DNA of 64,000 bases from the NCBI GenBank assembly GCA_903828145.1, contig CAIKKY010000007.1, positions 1 through 64,000 of the forward strand, in the 5' to 3' direction. The notes beneath the pieces are model-generated. The model searched no databases. It saw only the letters and a list, made by a program, of their open reading frames with translations, and had not been told where the DNA came from. Each line of letters starts with the position of its first letter. Position 1 is the first letter of the stretch. Of this stretch, positions 55,241 to 63,565 are shown in pieces. The stretch is from an uncultured Hyphomicrobiales bacterium. GTDB taxonomy: Bacteria; Pseudomonadota; Alphaproteobacteria; Rhizobiales; Devosiaceae. The position numbers were made by a program, and so were the translations under genes.

Positions 55241-56391
55241 CCGATCCCGATAGCGACAAAGGCAAGACCGCCCGCCTCTCCCGCATCAATACCCCGCCGG
55301 AAAACGTCCTGCAGGTTGAACGGCGTGATTACCCCGAACTGGCCCCCACCGACCGCCCGCGCAGCCAGTCGCTCGACGGCTTCGATGAGGTCTATACCGA
55401 CATCGTGGATTACATCGTGCGCTGCACGCACAAGATCTGGGACGAGCGCGACATCGGGCTGATCTACACCCACTACACGCATAATTGTGTGCTCTACGGC
55501 ACGCTGGGCACGATCTACAACCGCGAGGATGTGGTGCGCGACACCATCCAGCGGCTCGTTTCGTTCCCCGAGCGCCGCGGCATGGCCACGCAGGTCATCT
55601 GGAACGGTGACGACAAAGACGGCTTCTACACCTCGCACCTCGTGACCGGCTCAGGCCGCCACACCCAGTACGGGCACCTCGGCGCCCCGACGGGTCGCCC
55701 CTTCGTGTCGCGCACTATTGCCGACTGCATGATCCTCAATAACAAGATCTACCGCGAATGGGTGGTGGCCGACACGATGGCGATCATCCGCCAGCTTGGG
55801 CTCGATCCGCATGGCTTTGCCGAACGCTTTGCCAAATCCGCCTTCGACAAGGGGCAGCTCTCGCTCGACATCGGCGAAAACCGCCGCCTGCTCGGCCAGT
55901 ATCCGCCCGAGGCGGAAGCCGATGTGTCGCTCGCGCATACTGATCTCGAAGCGGAAACCCTGCGCTGGCTGCACGAAGTGTTCAACAAGCGCATGTTCGG
56001 CAAGATCAAGGACGTTTACGCGCCCACCGCGCAGTACCACGGCCCCAACATGCGCGAACTCTATGGCGCAGCCGCCGTGCTGCATCAGCACCTCGGTCTC
56101 ATCGGCTCGATCCCGGATGCCGGCTATATGCCGCTGCACATCTGCTCCACCCCCTGTGAGGAAGGCGGCACCAAGGTCGCTGTCCGCTGGATCATGGAAG
56201 GTCACCACCTCGGCTACGGCATTCTCGAAGCCCTGGGCGAGCCCACGGGCAAGCGGCTCCAGGTGATGGGCATGACCCACTACCACTACAAAGAGGGCAA
56301 GATCGTCGATGAATGGAACGTCTATGACGAGCTGAGCCTGCTGACCCAGATCAAGCTGGCGCAGTTGCAGGACGCGCCGAAGGGCGCGTAA
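55237..56391 (+). CDS. Double NTF2-fold (SnoaL/ester cyclase-like) protein
   Basis: A 384-aa protein with two NTF2-like cone folds. The first (about 45-185) contains HKIWDERDIGLIYTHYTHN and GRPFVSRTIADCMILNNKIY; the second (about 225-365) contains EVFNKRMFGKIKDVYAPTAQ, VAVRWIMEGHHLGYGILEAL and GMTHYHYKEGKIVDEWNVYDE. SnoaL-like proteins include cyclases, hydrolases and isomerases; no catalytic residue identifies the reaction here. It is the last gene of the proposed regulon on this side. Confidence 0.75.
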   Translation: MTDPDSDKGKTARLSRINTPPENVLQVERRDYPELAPTDRPRSQSLDGFDEVYTDIVDYIVRCTHKIWDERDIGLIYTHYTHNCVLYGTLGTIYNREDVVRDTIQRLVSFPERRGMATQVIWNGDDKDGFYTSHLVTGSGRHTQYGHLGAPTGRPFVSRTIADCMILNNKIYREWVVADTMAIIRQLGLDPHGFAERFAKSAFDKGQLSLDIGENRRLLGQYPPEAEADVSLAHTDLEAETLRWLHEVFNKRMFGKIKDVYAPTAQYHGPNMRELYGAAAVLHQHLGLIGSIPDAGYMPLHICSTPCEEGGTKVAVRWIMEGHHLGYGILEALGEPTGKRLQVMGMTHYHYKEGKIVDEWNVYDELSLLTQIKLAQLQDAPKGA

Positions 56392-56403
56392 CCACCGCAT
56401 GGA

Positions 56404-56430
56404 AACGGGGAGCCGCTGGCTCCCCGTTTT
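56404..56430 (+). terminator. Terminator after the NTF2-fold gene
   Basis: AACGGGGAGCC (56404-56414) pairs with GGCTCCCCGTT (56418-56428) around GCT, followed by TTTT. Confidence 0.85.
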
Positions 56431-56450
56431 GTCGCCTCAGGTCAATGCGC

Positions 56451-57749
56451 TTACGCGCCCGTAACGCGCCAGATGGTGTCGCCCACATCGTCGGCCACCA
56501 GCAGCGACCCATCCGGGCCGAGCGCCACGCCCACCGGCCGCCCAAAAGAATGCTTTTCGTCATCGGCGAGAAAGCCGGTGAGAAGATCGCGCGCCGGGCC
56601 CGATGGCTTGCCGCCCGTAAAGGGCACGAAGACCACGCGATAGCCCGAGAGCGTGCTGCGGTTCCACGAGCCGTGCTGGCCGATCACCATGCCGTCGCCA
56701 AAGCCCGGCAGCGTGCCCGCCGGCATCCAGCAGAGCCCGAGCGAGGCGGTGTGCCCGCCGAGCGCAAAGTCCGGGGTAAGGGCGCTCGCCACCTTAGCCG
56801 CATCCTGCTGCGCCCGGTCGTCGACCGTCTGACCCCAGTAGGAATGGGGCCAGCCGTAGAAGCCGCCCTCTTTGACCGAGGTGAGGTAATCCGGCGGGGT
56901 TTCATCGCCCAGCCCGTCACGCTCATTCACCACGGTCCACAGGGCCCCGGTCGTCGGCTCGAAGGCGAGCCCCACCGGGTTGCGGAGACCCGAGGCGTAA
57001 ACCCGATCCACCCCGGTTTCGAGGTTGAGTTCATGGATCGCGGCGCGGCCCTCTTCGGCCGCCGCCCCGTGCTCATCAATATTGCCCTGCGAGCCGACGC
57101 CCACGAACAGGCGCTTGCCATCCGGCGTTGCCAACAGGCTGCGCGTCCAGTGTCCGCCGGTTTTGTAGGTCGATAGCCGCTTGCCCGGCGCGGTAATCCG
57201 GTCGGCTCCGCTTGCATAGGGGAAGGCGACCACGCCATCGGTATTGCCGACATAGAGGGTGTCGCCCACAAGCTGCATGCCAAAGGGCTGGTTCAGCCCA
57301 TCGAGAAACACCGCGCGGGTTTCCGCAACGCCGTCGCCGTCGCGGTCGCGCAGCAGCATGATCTTGTTGGGGCTCGGCCCCACGGCGGCAGCGCGCTTCA
57401 TGGTGGTGAAAATCGCATAGTCGAACGCCGATTTGATCGGTCCTGCGAGCGTGAGCGATTCCGCCGTCAGCACGTCGCCATTGGGCAAAACGTGAATCCA
57501 GCGCGGATGCTTCAGCCCCGTCGCAAAGGCATTCACCTTGAGCCCCGGGGCGGCGACGGGCGTCTGGCCCGGATCAAAGCCGCGCGCCGTCGGCATCTTC
57601 AGGGTTGGGATGCCCTGCGGCACTGCCACCGGAATCGTCGGCGCCGTGCCCACGGCAGGCTTCGCCAGATCCTTCCCCCAGCGCCGGAGCAGGATCGCCC
57701 CCGCGCCGATGATCGCGACCATGCGTGCAAAAATATCCGATACGCCCAT
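56451..57749 (-). CDS. PQQ-dependent sugar dehydrogenase-like (sorbosone dehydrogenase type) protein
   Basis: A periplasmic six-bladed beta-propeller, 432 aa, with an N-terminal hydrophobic anchor (MVAIIGAGAILL). It has FATGLKHPRWIHVLPNGDVL, MLLRDRDGDGVAE, GNTDGVVAFPY, VGSQGNIDEHG, YASGLRNPVGLAFEP and NERDGLGDETPPDYL, found in soluble aldose or sorbosone dehydrogenases. It would pass electrons to the respiratory chain via PQQ; PQQ genes are not in the window. The ATG at 57749 is the likely start. Similar genes are widespread in Rhizobiales, often without a known substrate. Confidence 0.83.
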   Translation of the reverse strand: MGVSDIFARMVAIIGAGAILLRRWGKDLAKPAVGTAPTIPVAVPQGIPTLKMPTARGFDPGQTPVAAPGLKVNAFATGLKHPRWIHVLPNGDVLTAESLTLAGPIKSAFDYAIFTTMKRAAAVGPSPNKIMLLRDRDGDGVAETRAVFLDGLNQPFGMQLVGDTLYVGNTDGVVAFPYASGADRITAPGKRLSTYKTGGHWTRSLLATPDGKRLFVGVGSQGNIDEHGAAAEEGRAAIHELNLETGVDRVYASGLRNPVGLAFEPTTGALWTVVNERDGLGDETPPDYLTSVKEGGFYGWPHSYWGQTVDDRAQQDAAKVASALTPDFALGGHTASLGLCWMPAGTLPGFGDGMVIGQHGSWNRSTLSGYRVVFVPFTGGKPSGPARDLLTGFLADDEKHSFGRPVGVALGPDGSLLVADDVGDTIWRVTGA

Positions 57750-57911
57750 TTCAAACCCTCAACTGATTTGGCGCGAACCTAACCGAAGGCGCGGCCCTGT
57801 CATAGGGTGTGACACCAGGGCCCACCGCCTTGTGCTGGAACTGATTGTGAGCCGGAAAGTCCGGCCCCCGAGGGCCACTCCGAATCCGGGCGTAGCCGCC
57901 ACTGAACCTTT

Positions 57912-57940
57912 AAAAGGCGGGGCCAAAACCCCGCCTTTTT
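57912..57940. terminator. Bidirectional terminator
   Basis: AAAAGGCGGGG (57912-57922) pairs with CCCCGCCTTTT (57929-57939), flanked by T on the plus side and A on the other, so it can act in both directions. It lies after the stop of the DUF3309 gene (minus). Confidence 0.85.
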
Positions 57941-57962
57941 CTCACGCGTGAGCGCGGCAGCC

Positions 57963-58127
57963 TCAGATCACCCGCATCAGCATCAGAACCACAACGATAA
58001 CCAGCACCGTGCCCAGCACGCCGACGCCGGTATGCCCAAAGCCATAGCCATAGCCGCCAAATCGGCCACTAAAGCCGCCGAGCAGGAAGATGATGAGCAA
58101 AATAACGAGAATTGCGCCGATCGACAT
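57963..58127 (-). CDS. Small membrane protein, DUF3309 type
   Basis: A 54-aa protein starting MSIGAILVILLIIFLLGGF, then a glycine/tyrosine-rich loop (GRFGGYGYGFGHTG) and a second hydrophobic segment. This is the layout of the DUF3309 family, common in Rhizobiales and without known function. ATG at 58127 follows GGGAAATCCAATC. Confidence 0.75.
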   Translation of the reverse strand: MSIGAILVILLIIFLLGGFSGRFGGYGYGFGHTGVGVLGTVLVIVVVLMLMRVI

Positions 58128-58163
58128 GATTGGATTTCCCTCAATGGCCAGATATTCCAACAT

Positions 58164-58461
58164 TGGCCTGACACTGCGTCACCGTACACCGCCTGCGCAT
58201 TATAGAATTGAAATTTACTCACGTTGGCATTTGTAATTATTGCAAATAATAATTTGCCTGATATTGTACGTAGTTCTACAACATTTGCCGAAATTCTATT
58301 TTATTTTTGAAAATTTATGTGGAGCACTCCCACTTCCGTGTACCGTGCGATTAGCCTCTCAAGTGCGACGACTTTCATATAAGCGCTTTGAGCAGGTCTT
58401 CGGCGCGCGGGCTGGCACCATCTGGTCCACCCCGCATGCCACGCCCCGGGAGGGCAGGATA
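58164..58461. other. AT-rich intergenic region
   Basis: The left part (about 58205-58320) is far richer in AT than the rest, with stretches such as TAATTATTGCAAATAATAATTTGC. It must contain the promoters of the divergent DUF3309 and CsbD genes. No RNA gene was recognised. Confidence 0.4.
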
Positions 58462-58638
58462 ATGGTGGACAGAAACAGGATCATTGGCTCAGCCAAATCG
58501 ATCATCGGCACGCTTAAACAAGGGCTTGGGCGCGCTGTTGGCGACGCTAAACTCGAAGCCGAAGGCGCCGCAGACCGCGCCGAGGGCAAAGTTCAAAATG
58601 CCGTCGGTGGCGTAAAAGACGTTCTGAAAGGCAAGTGA
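58462..58638 (+). CDS. CsbD-family stress protein
   Basis: A 58-aa hydrophilic protein with NRIIGSAKSIIGTLKQGLGR, GDAKLEAEGAADRAEGKVQN and VKDVLKGK. The A-E-G repeat and the K-G-K end match CsbD, which is a stress-induced protein of unknown mechanism. The ATG at 58462 follows GAGGGCAGGA. It is followed after 7 bp by the membrane peptide gene at 58646. Confidence 0.88.
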   Translation: MVDRNRIIGSAKSIIGTLKQGLGRAVGDAKLEAEGAADRAEGKVQNAVGGVKDVLKGK

Positions 58639-58645
58639 CGGCGCC

Positions 58646-58786
58646 ATGAGCAGGAACAGTCTCTATCTCGTCATCGCCATACTGGCCGTGGCTGCCGTGG
58701 GTTTTGCGGGCTACTATTTCTATCAGGAATCCCAGAAGCCGAGCCTCGAAATCAAGATCGACGGCCAAGGGATCACAGTGAAATAG
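58646..58786 (+). CDS. 46-residue single-span membrane protein
   Basis: An ATG at 58646 opens a frame of 46 codons: SRNSLYLVIAILAVAAVGFA, then GYYFYQESQKPSLEIKIDGQ and GITVK. One transmembrane helix is followed by a short polar tail. It lies 7 bp behind csbD with the terminator right after it, so it is probably co-expressed. No family is recognised with certainty; short proteins of this sort are common beside CsbD in rhizobia. Confidence 0.7.
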   Translation: MSRNSLYLVIAILAVAAVGFAGYYFYQESQKPSLEIKIDGQGITVK

Positions 58787-58807
58787 CGGGCGGTCGCGGC
58801 CATAGAA

Positions 58808-58834
58808 AAAGGCGCCTGGTCAACAGGCGCCTTT
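58808..58834 (+). terminator. Terminator of the csbD unit
   Basis: AAAGGCGCCTG (58808-58818) pairs with CAGGCGCCTTT (58824-58834) around GTCAA, with weak T tracts either side. Confidence 0.8.
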
Positions 58835-58883
58835 GCTGTTTGCGGCCCGGGCCGGGACGGTGCCCCGCCCCCAAACCGATCAG

Positions 58884-59543
58884 TCAGTGTACGACAACGG
58901 CGTCCATGGCATAGCGCTGCCAGCTCGAAAGGGTCGCCATACGGAGGCCCAGTGCACCGTAATTCACGCCGTAAAAGCCGTTCTCCATGGTCACAACGGC
59001 ATCCTTGCGCTGCGGGTCGGCCAGCAGGTCCTGCGCCATCAAGCCGACATAGGTCTCATCCGACCACAGGTATTTGAACGCGTAGAAGCGGAGCCCGTCG
59101 CGCCCCATCCGCACCAGTTGAATATCGCGCTTCAGCCGCGCATCCGAGGGCAGCGTGCAGGGGACGAATTCGTCTTCAGCCGTCGGCACCAGCCCGGCGC
59201 TGAAGGTGGGGGCCCGCTGCACGAGATCATAGCCCGCCAGCGCCGCAAAGTTGGTCGCTGCATAGCCGCCGACGAGATCAACGCCAAACGGCACGTCTGC
59301 CCCGGGGAAATAGCTCACCCCGCCGCCGAGGACAAAACTGTTGGCCTTGTTGCTGCTCAGCACCTTGGCGGTGACGCCCAATTGGCCGTCCGTTGCGCCA
59401 TCGCCCAGCACATAGCTCAGGCCCAGCATGATGGTCGGATGAAATTCGGTCGGTGAACTGTAGATCGGCGGCCCACAGACGGCGCTGGCCGCCGTTGCGA
59501 CGGAGATCAGGCCAACCGACAACACGGGCAACAGTACCTTCAC
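58884..59543 (-). CDS. Secreted protein with C-terminal S74 intramolecular chaperone domain
   Basis: Starting at the GTG at 59543 (after GGGGAAA), the protein has a signal peptide (MKVLLPVLSVGLISVATAASA) and a region of short beta-rich repeats (GLSYVLGDGA, GVTAKVLSSN, FVLGGGVSYFPG). The tail LPSDARLKRDIQLVRMG, LRFYAFKYLWSDETYVGLMA and VVTMENGFYGVNY is the peptidase S74 domain with the Ser-Lys dyad in S-D-x-R-L-K, an intramolecular chaperone known from phage tail spikes and also found in bacterial secreted proteins. An ATG at 59591 would give a longer, less likely start. It may self-cleave in the periplasm or outside. Confidence 0.72.
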   Translation of the reverse strand: MKVLLPVLSVGLISVATAASAVCGPPIYSSPTEFHPTIMLGLSYVLGDGATDGQLGVTAKVLSSNKANSFVLGGGVSYFPGADVPFGVDLVGGYAATNFAALAGYDLVQRAPTFSAGLVPTAEDEFVPCTLPSDARLKRDIQLVRMGRDGLRFYAFKYLWSDETYVGLMAQDLLADPQRKDAVVTMENGFYGVNYGALGLRMATLSSWQRYAMDAVVVH

Positions 59544-59819
59544 GACAATTTCCCCAACGATGTTGAACACTCTGTGAAAGGATGTGCGCATACCCCCAAT
59601 CCAAAGTCACGCTGAGTTCCCCGCCAAAGCGGGGGCAAGGGCTTAGGCTGGGGCAAGGCCCGAAACCGCCCGCCCCTGCGCAGGATAGGTAGCGCCAATC
59701 GTACCGGATGCGAGCCCCAGAACGATTCGTTTCACGACTTGCGACAAAATAGGCACAGTCAAATTTATTAACGATGTATTACTTAACAGAGATAGCGCAG
59801 TAGCGCAGCCCTACCTAGT

Positions 59820-60911
59820 ATGGTTAACGTATGTAAAGGTGGAGTCTACGTTATAAAGATAAGGGTTTTGCTGTTGGCTACGACAGCGCTGCTGTCTGTC
59901 CCGGCCGTTTACGCAGCGGATCTGGGTGCGGAGTCGGTCCATGAGTGGACCGGGCTCTATCTGGGCGCTTCGGCGGGAGCCACGCAGAACCAGGGACGCG
60001 CGGACTTTGAATACGGCGGTACGTCTATCTCCGATAGCAACTGGTCCGGTGGCTGGGACGAGAACGGCCATTATATTGGCGCGCTCTATGAAGACGTGGA
60101 CACATCCTATCTCGATACCGATACGGATTCTCAGGACTTTGCTCTCGATCTTCTCGAGAGTTGGGTCGATAAGGCCGATTCCGAAGACCTCGCCCTCTCC
60201 GGCTCGCTTTACCTCGGCGCTCAGGTGCAGTGGGACGCGCTGGTGTTCGGCGCAGAAGTGCGTGGCACCTTCTCGCCGTTCGGCGCCAGCTATGCCGACC
60301 AGTGGAACGACCAGGTCGTCGATGGCGAGACCGTCGATTGCGACCTTGAGCCAGACGCCAACTGCTTCACCAGCATCGAGTCCTACAATGATTGGGATGC
60401 CACCTGGGAAGGTACCAACGGGGGCTACACGAACGACGAGGAATCGTCGGGCGGCACGACCTGGGTGCGCAACGATTGGGAAATGGCCGCGGCCACGTCC
60501 TATGACACGATGCTTTCCGGTCTCGTCCGGACTGGTATCGCGGTGGACCGCGTGATGGTTTACGGCACCGGCGGCGTTACAGCGGCAGAGGTCACAGCGA
60601 AGACCAATGCCCATGTGCTGGAAACCGGCTTCCTGACCGCTCAGACCGATTACGGCACAGGGATCGCCCTGTCGGGCGTCGATGAAGTGACCTGGAGCGG
60701 CACCAACACCGAGCAGCTCGTCGGCTACTCGCTGGGCGCAGGCTTCGAATTCGCCATGTCCGAGCACATGAACCTGCGCGGCGAAGCGCTGTACACCGAT
60801 CTCGGTGATATCGACGTGACGGCCAGCTCGCTCGACACCGATGCGACCTACACCGTGTCACAGTCGGTTCGGAACCTGCAGATCAGCGCTGGTATTGTTA
60901 CCCTGTTCTGA
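59820..60911 (+). CDS. Outer-membrane beta-barrel protein (Omp25/Omp31-like)
   Basis: A surface protein of 363 aa. The signal peptide region IRVLLLATTALLSVPAVYAA is followed by EWTGLYLGASAGATQNQG, the usual start of the eight-stranded Omp25 group, and ends with the C-terminal strand ISAGIVTLF closing with Phe. Between strands there is a long, very acidic insert (about residues 60-120, with DTDTDSQDFALDLLESW) not usual for Omp25. The N-terminus is uncertain because the ATG at 59820 leaves a long pre-signal segment. Confidence 0.75.
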   Translation: MVNVCKGGVYVIKIRVLLLATTALLSVPAVYAADLGAESVHEWTGLYLGASAGATQNQGRADFEYGGTSISDSNWSGGWDENGHYIGALYEDVDTSYLDTDTDSQDFALDLLESWVDKADSEDLALSGSLYLGAQVQWDALVFGAEVRGTFSPFGASYADQWNDQVVDGETVDCDLEPDANCFTSIESYNDWDATWEGTNGGYTNDEESSGGTTWVRNDWEMAAATSYDTMLSGLVRTGIAVDRVMVYGTGGVTAAEVTAKTNAHVLETGFLTAQTDYGTGIALSGVDEVTWSGTNTEQLVGYSLGAGFEFAMSEHMNLRGEALYTDLGDIDVTASSLDTDATYTVSQSVRNLQISAGIVTLF

Positions 60912-60936
60912 TCACCTCTGCAGACCAGTAGGCGCA

Positions 60937-60965
60937 ACGGCCCGGGCACGCCCCCGGGCCGTTTG
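60937..60965 (+). terminator. Terminator of the outer-membrane protein gene
   Basis: ACGGCCCGGG (60937-60946) pairs with CCCGGGCCGT (60953-60962), followed by TTGCTTTT. Confidence 0.8.
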
Positions 60966-61135
60966 CTTTTGGATGGGCCCGGGGCATCGCCCACACCCGC
61001 CTGATAGTCGGCGCCCGTGTAGACACCATAAAAACTGCTATCAGACAGCGGATAGTCGCCATCCTCCCAAACCTGGGCCACGCGGCGGGGCCCGCCGCCG
61101 GGCTCAGGACTGAAGTCACACAAGCTGGAAGAGAA

Positions 61136-61225
61136 TGGCGGAGAGGGAGGGATTTGAACCCCCGATGGAGTTGCCCCCATGCCGCATTTCGAGTGCGGTG
61201 CAATCGACCACTCTGCCACCTCTCC
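61136..61225 (-). tRNA. tRNA-Ser (anticodon CGA)
   Basis: A complete class II tRNA on the minus strand. The acceptor stem GGAGAGG pairs with CCTCTCC, the anticodon loop CTCGAAA gives CGA (reads UCG), the variable arm is long (GGCATGGGGGCAACTCC region), and the T arm has GGTTCAAATCC. The 3' CCA is encoded at 61136-61138. No integrase or repeat suggesting an island lies near its 3' end. Confidence 0.95.
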
Positions 61226-61363
61226 GCGAGATAGAGCCGCATTTCGCGGCTGGTCGAGACGGCGCGGCTTATGGCATGAAGCCCCGCCGGGTTCAACCTC
61301 ATTTCTGGTCGGCGGCCCGCCTTTCGCCGCCATTTGCTGCGCACCGGCTGAAACCGGGAGGCT

Positions 61364-61825
61364 ATCACGCGTCTACCGCTGTTTGTTTATGGCACCTTGT
61401 GTGAGCGACGCCTGCTCACGGCCCTGCTCGGCCGCGCGGTGCCGCCCGCATCCATCCACGCTGGCGTGGCCCCCGGGTTCCGCGCCGTACCGTTCGATGA
61501 CAGGCCCTGGCCGGTGCTGGTACGGGCCCCCGGACGCGCCGCCGAAGGCCTGGTTATTCTCGGTCTCAGTCCGTTCGAGCGCGACCTGCTCGATGCCTGG
61601 GAGGGCGCGGACTACCGCCCCGCTCCCCTGCCTGTGATGATCGGCGAGGAATTGCACGAGGCCGAGGCCTACCTGCCGAGCCACCCCCTGCGCGCCACAG
61701 GCCCCGACCTGCCCGATTGGCACTTTGCCGTCTGGGCCGAGCAGCACGCCGAGCGCGCCATTGCCGCGGCGCGGCACGAGGGGGAAACGCTGCGCGCCAA
61801 GCTGATTGCGCTCCGCCCCCACTGA
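61364..61825 (+). CDS. Gamma-glutamylcyclotransferase-like protein with non-canonical start
   Basis: A GGCT-fold protein. The translated frame contains RLPLFVYGTLCERRLLTALL, where YGTL is the substrate-binding loop at the N-terminus of the family, followed by DLLDAWEGADYRPAPLPVMI and PDWHFAVWAEQH. The only usable ATG/GTG/TTG codons come at or after the L of YGTL (TTG at 61397), which would remove the loop. Upstream to the stop at 61349 there is a CGGGAGG site (61355-61361) and then ATC and ACG codons. The true start may thus be ATC at 61364 or ACG at 61367, or there is a sequence error. The start given is an inference. Confidence 0.7.
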   Translation: MTRLPLFVYGTLCERRLLTALLGRAVPPASIHAGVAPGFRAVPFDDRPWPVLVRAPGRAAEGLVILGLSPFERDLLDAWEGADYRPAPLPVMIGEELHEAEAYLPSHPLRATGPDLPDWHFAVWAEQHAERAIAAARHEGETLRAKLIALRPH

Positions 61826-61838
61826 GCCTGCTTTTGCC

Positions 61839-61866
61839 TTGACTCAAGGGGGGTAGACCGTCATAA
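61839..61866 (+). promoter_or_regulatory. Promoter of rplU-rpmA
   Basis: TTGACT at 61839-61844 and TCATAA at 61861-61866, with a 16-bp spacer, directly after the preceding gene. This gives a leader of about 170 nt before rplU. Confidence 0.55.
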
Positions 61867-62038
61867 GCCTGCCCCGAAGCGCGTGCCCCCGGTGGGTGCG
61901 CGAATTTCGTTTTTCAACCGCTGTCCGATGGCCGCCGCTCCTTGTTTGGGGCACGCATCACGGAAGTCCGCGGGGCAAGGCACTGCCCGCGGCGCCACAG
62001 GGCGCGATAACAGGAGGCCGGGGAAACTCGGCACGGCA

Positions 62039-62638
62039 ATGACGTTTGCAGTGATCAAAACTGGCGGCAAGCAGTATAAAGTGTCCGCCAATGACGTAGT
62101 GAAGATCGAGAAAATCGCGGGCGAGCCCGGCGATGTGGTGACCTTCGATCAGGTTCTGATGGTGGGCGAAGGCGACAACGTGACCGTTGGCGCCCCGCTG
62201 GTGGAAGGCGTTATCGTCGCCGGCCAGTTCATCGAGACCAAGAAGCAGCGCACCATCATCATCCTGAAGAAGGAGCGCCGCCAGCATTATGACCGCCGTA
62301 ACGGTCATCGCCAGCAGCTCTCCACCGTGCGCATCACCGAGATCGTGACCGGCGGCAAGAAGCCGACGACCAAGCCCGATGAAGTGCTTCAGGCCCGCGC
62401 CGCCAAGAAGGCCGCCGCCCTTGCCGCTACGGCGTCGGTCAGCGCCCCGGTCGCCGCCAAGGCGCCGGTAGCCAAAAAGGCCGCCGCACCCAAGGCCGCA
62501 GCAGCGCCCAAGGCTGAAGCGGCTGCCAAGGCTCCCGCCAAGAAGGCAGCGCCGAAGACGGCTGCCGCTGAAGGCGACGCCACCCCCGCGAAAAAGCCGG
62601 CCGCGAAGAAGACCGCGGCCAAGGCCGACAAGGAATAA
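62039..62638 (+). CDS. rplU: 50S ribosomal protein L21 with long Lys/Ala-rich tail
   Basis: Residues 1-103 are the L21 core: [60 protein letters not shown] and [11 protein letters not shown]. The remaining ~95 residues are a low-complexity extension of [14 protein letters not shown] and KKPAAKKT-type repeats, ending TAAKADKE; many alphaproteobacterial L21 proteins have such tails. The start is the ATG at 62039. It is followed 13 bp later by rpmA. Confidence 0.95.
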   Translation: MTFAVIKTGGKQYKVSANDVVKIEKIAGEPGDVVTFDQVLMVGEGDNVTVGAPLVEGVIVAGQFIETKKQRTIIILKKERRQHYDRRNGHRQQLSTVRITEIVTGGKKPTTKPDEVLQARAAKKAAALAATASVSAPVAAKAPVAKKAAAPKAAAAPKAEAAAKAPAKKAAPKTAAAEGDATPAKKPAAKKTAAKADKE

Positions 62639-62651
62639 GGAGTAACACCTC

Positions 62652-62918
62652 ATGGCACACAAAAAAGCAGGCGGTTCCTCCCGCAACGGTCGTGACTCCG
62701 CTGGTCGGCGTCTCGGCGTCAAGAAGTTCGGTGGCGAAAACGTCATTCCGGGCAACATCATCATCCGCCAGCGCGGCACCCAGTGGCACCCCGGTTCGGG
62801 CGTGGGCATGGGCATCGACCACACCATCTACGCCCTGGTGCCCGGCACCGTGACGTTCAAGGCCAAGTCGAACGACCGCACCTATGTTTCGGTGCTGCCG
62901 GCTCAGGCTGCCGAATAA
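62652..62918 (+). CDS. rpmA: 50S ribosomal protein L27
   Basis: An 88-aa protein with [40 protein letters not shown] and [20 protein letters not shown], all L27 signatures. The N-terminus reaches the peptidyl-transferase centre. It lacks the cleavable extension of Firmicute L27. A hairpin terminator follows at 62950-62973. Confidence 0.97.
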   Translation: MAHKKAGGSSRNGRDSAGRRLGVKKFGGENVIPGNIIIRQRGTQWHPGSGVGMGIDHTIYALVPGTVTFKAKSNDRTYVSVLPAQAAE

Positions 62919-62949
62919 CCGGTACCCTGCGTTAGCGCGCTACAGTTTG

Positions 62950-62973
62950 GGGGAGCCGGGCAACCGGCTCCCC
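62950..62973 (+). terminator. Terminator after rpmA
   Basis: GGGGAGCCGG (62950-62959) pairs with CCGGCTCCCC (62964-62973) around GCAA, then TTATCGTTTC. Confidence 0.75.
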
Positions 62974-63022
62974 TTATCGTTTCGGGCCATACCCGCACCC
63001 CAGCGCCGGAAAGGAGGGGACC

Positions 63023-63565
63023 ATGACCGTGCTCACCACCTTGCGCCTGACACTCAGGCCGAACCGGCTCACCGATGCCGCAGCCATCGCCACGGGGCTC
63101 AACAATTTTGCCGTCGCGGGCAATCTCTCCACCGTGCCGTTCCCCTATGGCGAGGCGGATGCGCTGGCCTGGCTCAAATCGCTGCCAGTCCGGCCGACCC
63201 CGCTCAATGCCTGTTTCGCCATCGAGCGCAACGGCGAGGTAATCGGCAATCTGGGGTTCCATGGGCGCGGCGACCACGCCGAAGTCGGCTACTGGCTGGC
63301 TGAACCCCACTGGGGTCAGGGCTACATGAGCGAAGCCGCGCGCGCGGCCGTCGATTGGTACTTCGAAACCTCCAACGCCGAGCTTTTGACCTCGGGCGTA
63401 TTTTACTTCAATCCGGCGTCTCTCGCCGTGCAGACCAGGCTGGGCTTCGTCCAGGTGACGGTCGGCACCCGCCTGTGCCTTGCACGCGCGATTGAGCTGC
63501 GCCATATCGAGACTGAACTGCCGCGCGCCCGCTGGGCGGCGCTGGCCAAGGAAAGAGCCCAATGA
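63023..63565 (+). CDS. GNAT-family N-acetyltransferase (RimJ/RimL type)
   Basis: A 180-aa acetyl-CoA-dependent acetyltransferase. It opens with [20 protein letters not shown] and contains [20 protein letters not shown] and [19 protein letters not shown] (the acetyl-CoA loop), then [16 protein letters not shown]. The gene order rpmA-GNAT-obgE is a standing feature of Rhizobiales. The start ATG has a strong GGAAAGGAGGGG site; the stop overlaps the obgE ATG (ATGA). Confidence 0.9.
   Translation: MTVLTTLRLTLRPNRLTDAAAIATGLNNFAVAGNLSTVPFPYGEADALAWLKSLPVRPTPLNACFAIERNGEVIGNLGFHGRGDHAEVGYWLAEPHWGQGYMSEAARAAVDWYFETSNAELLTSGVFYFNPASLAVQTRLGFVQVTVGTRLCLARAIELRHIETELPRARWAALAKERAQ

Noticed and set aside
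61136-61825. tRNA-Ser as attachment site of a genomic island
   Set aside because: There is no integrase, no direct repeat of the tRNA end was seen, and the neighbours are the conserved rplU-obgE block.
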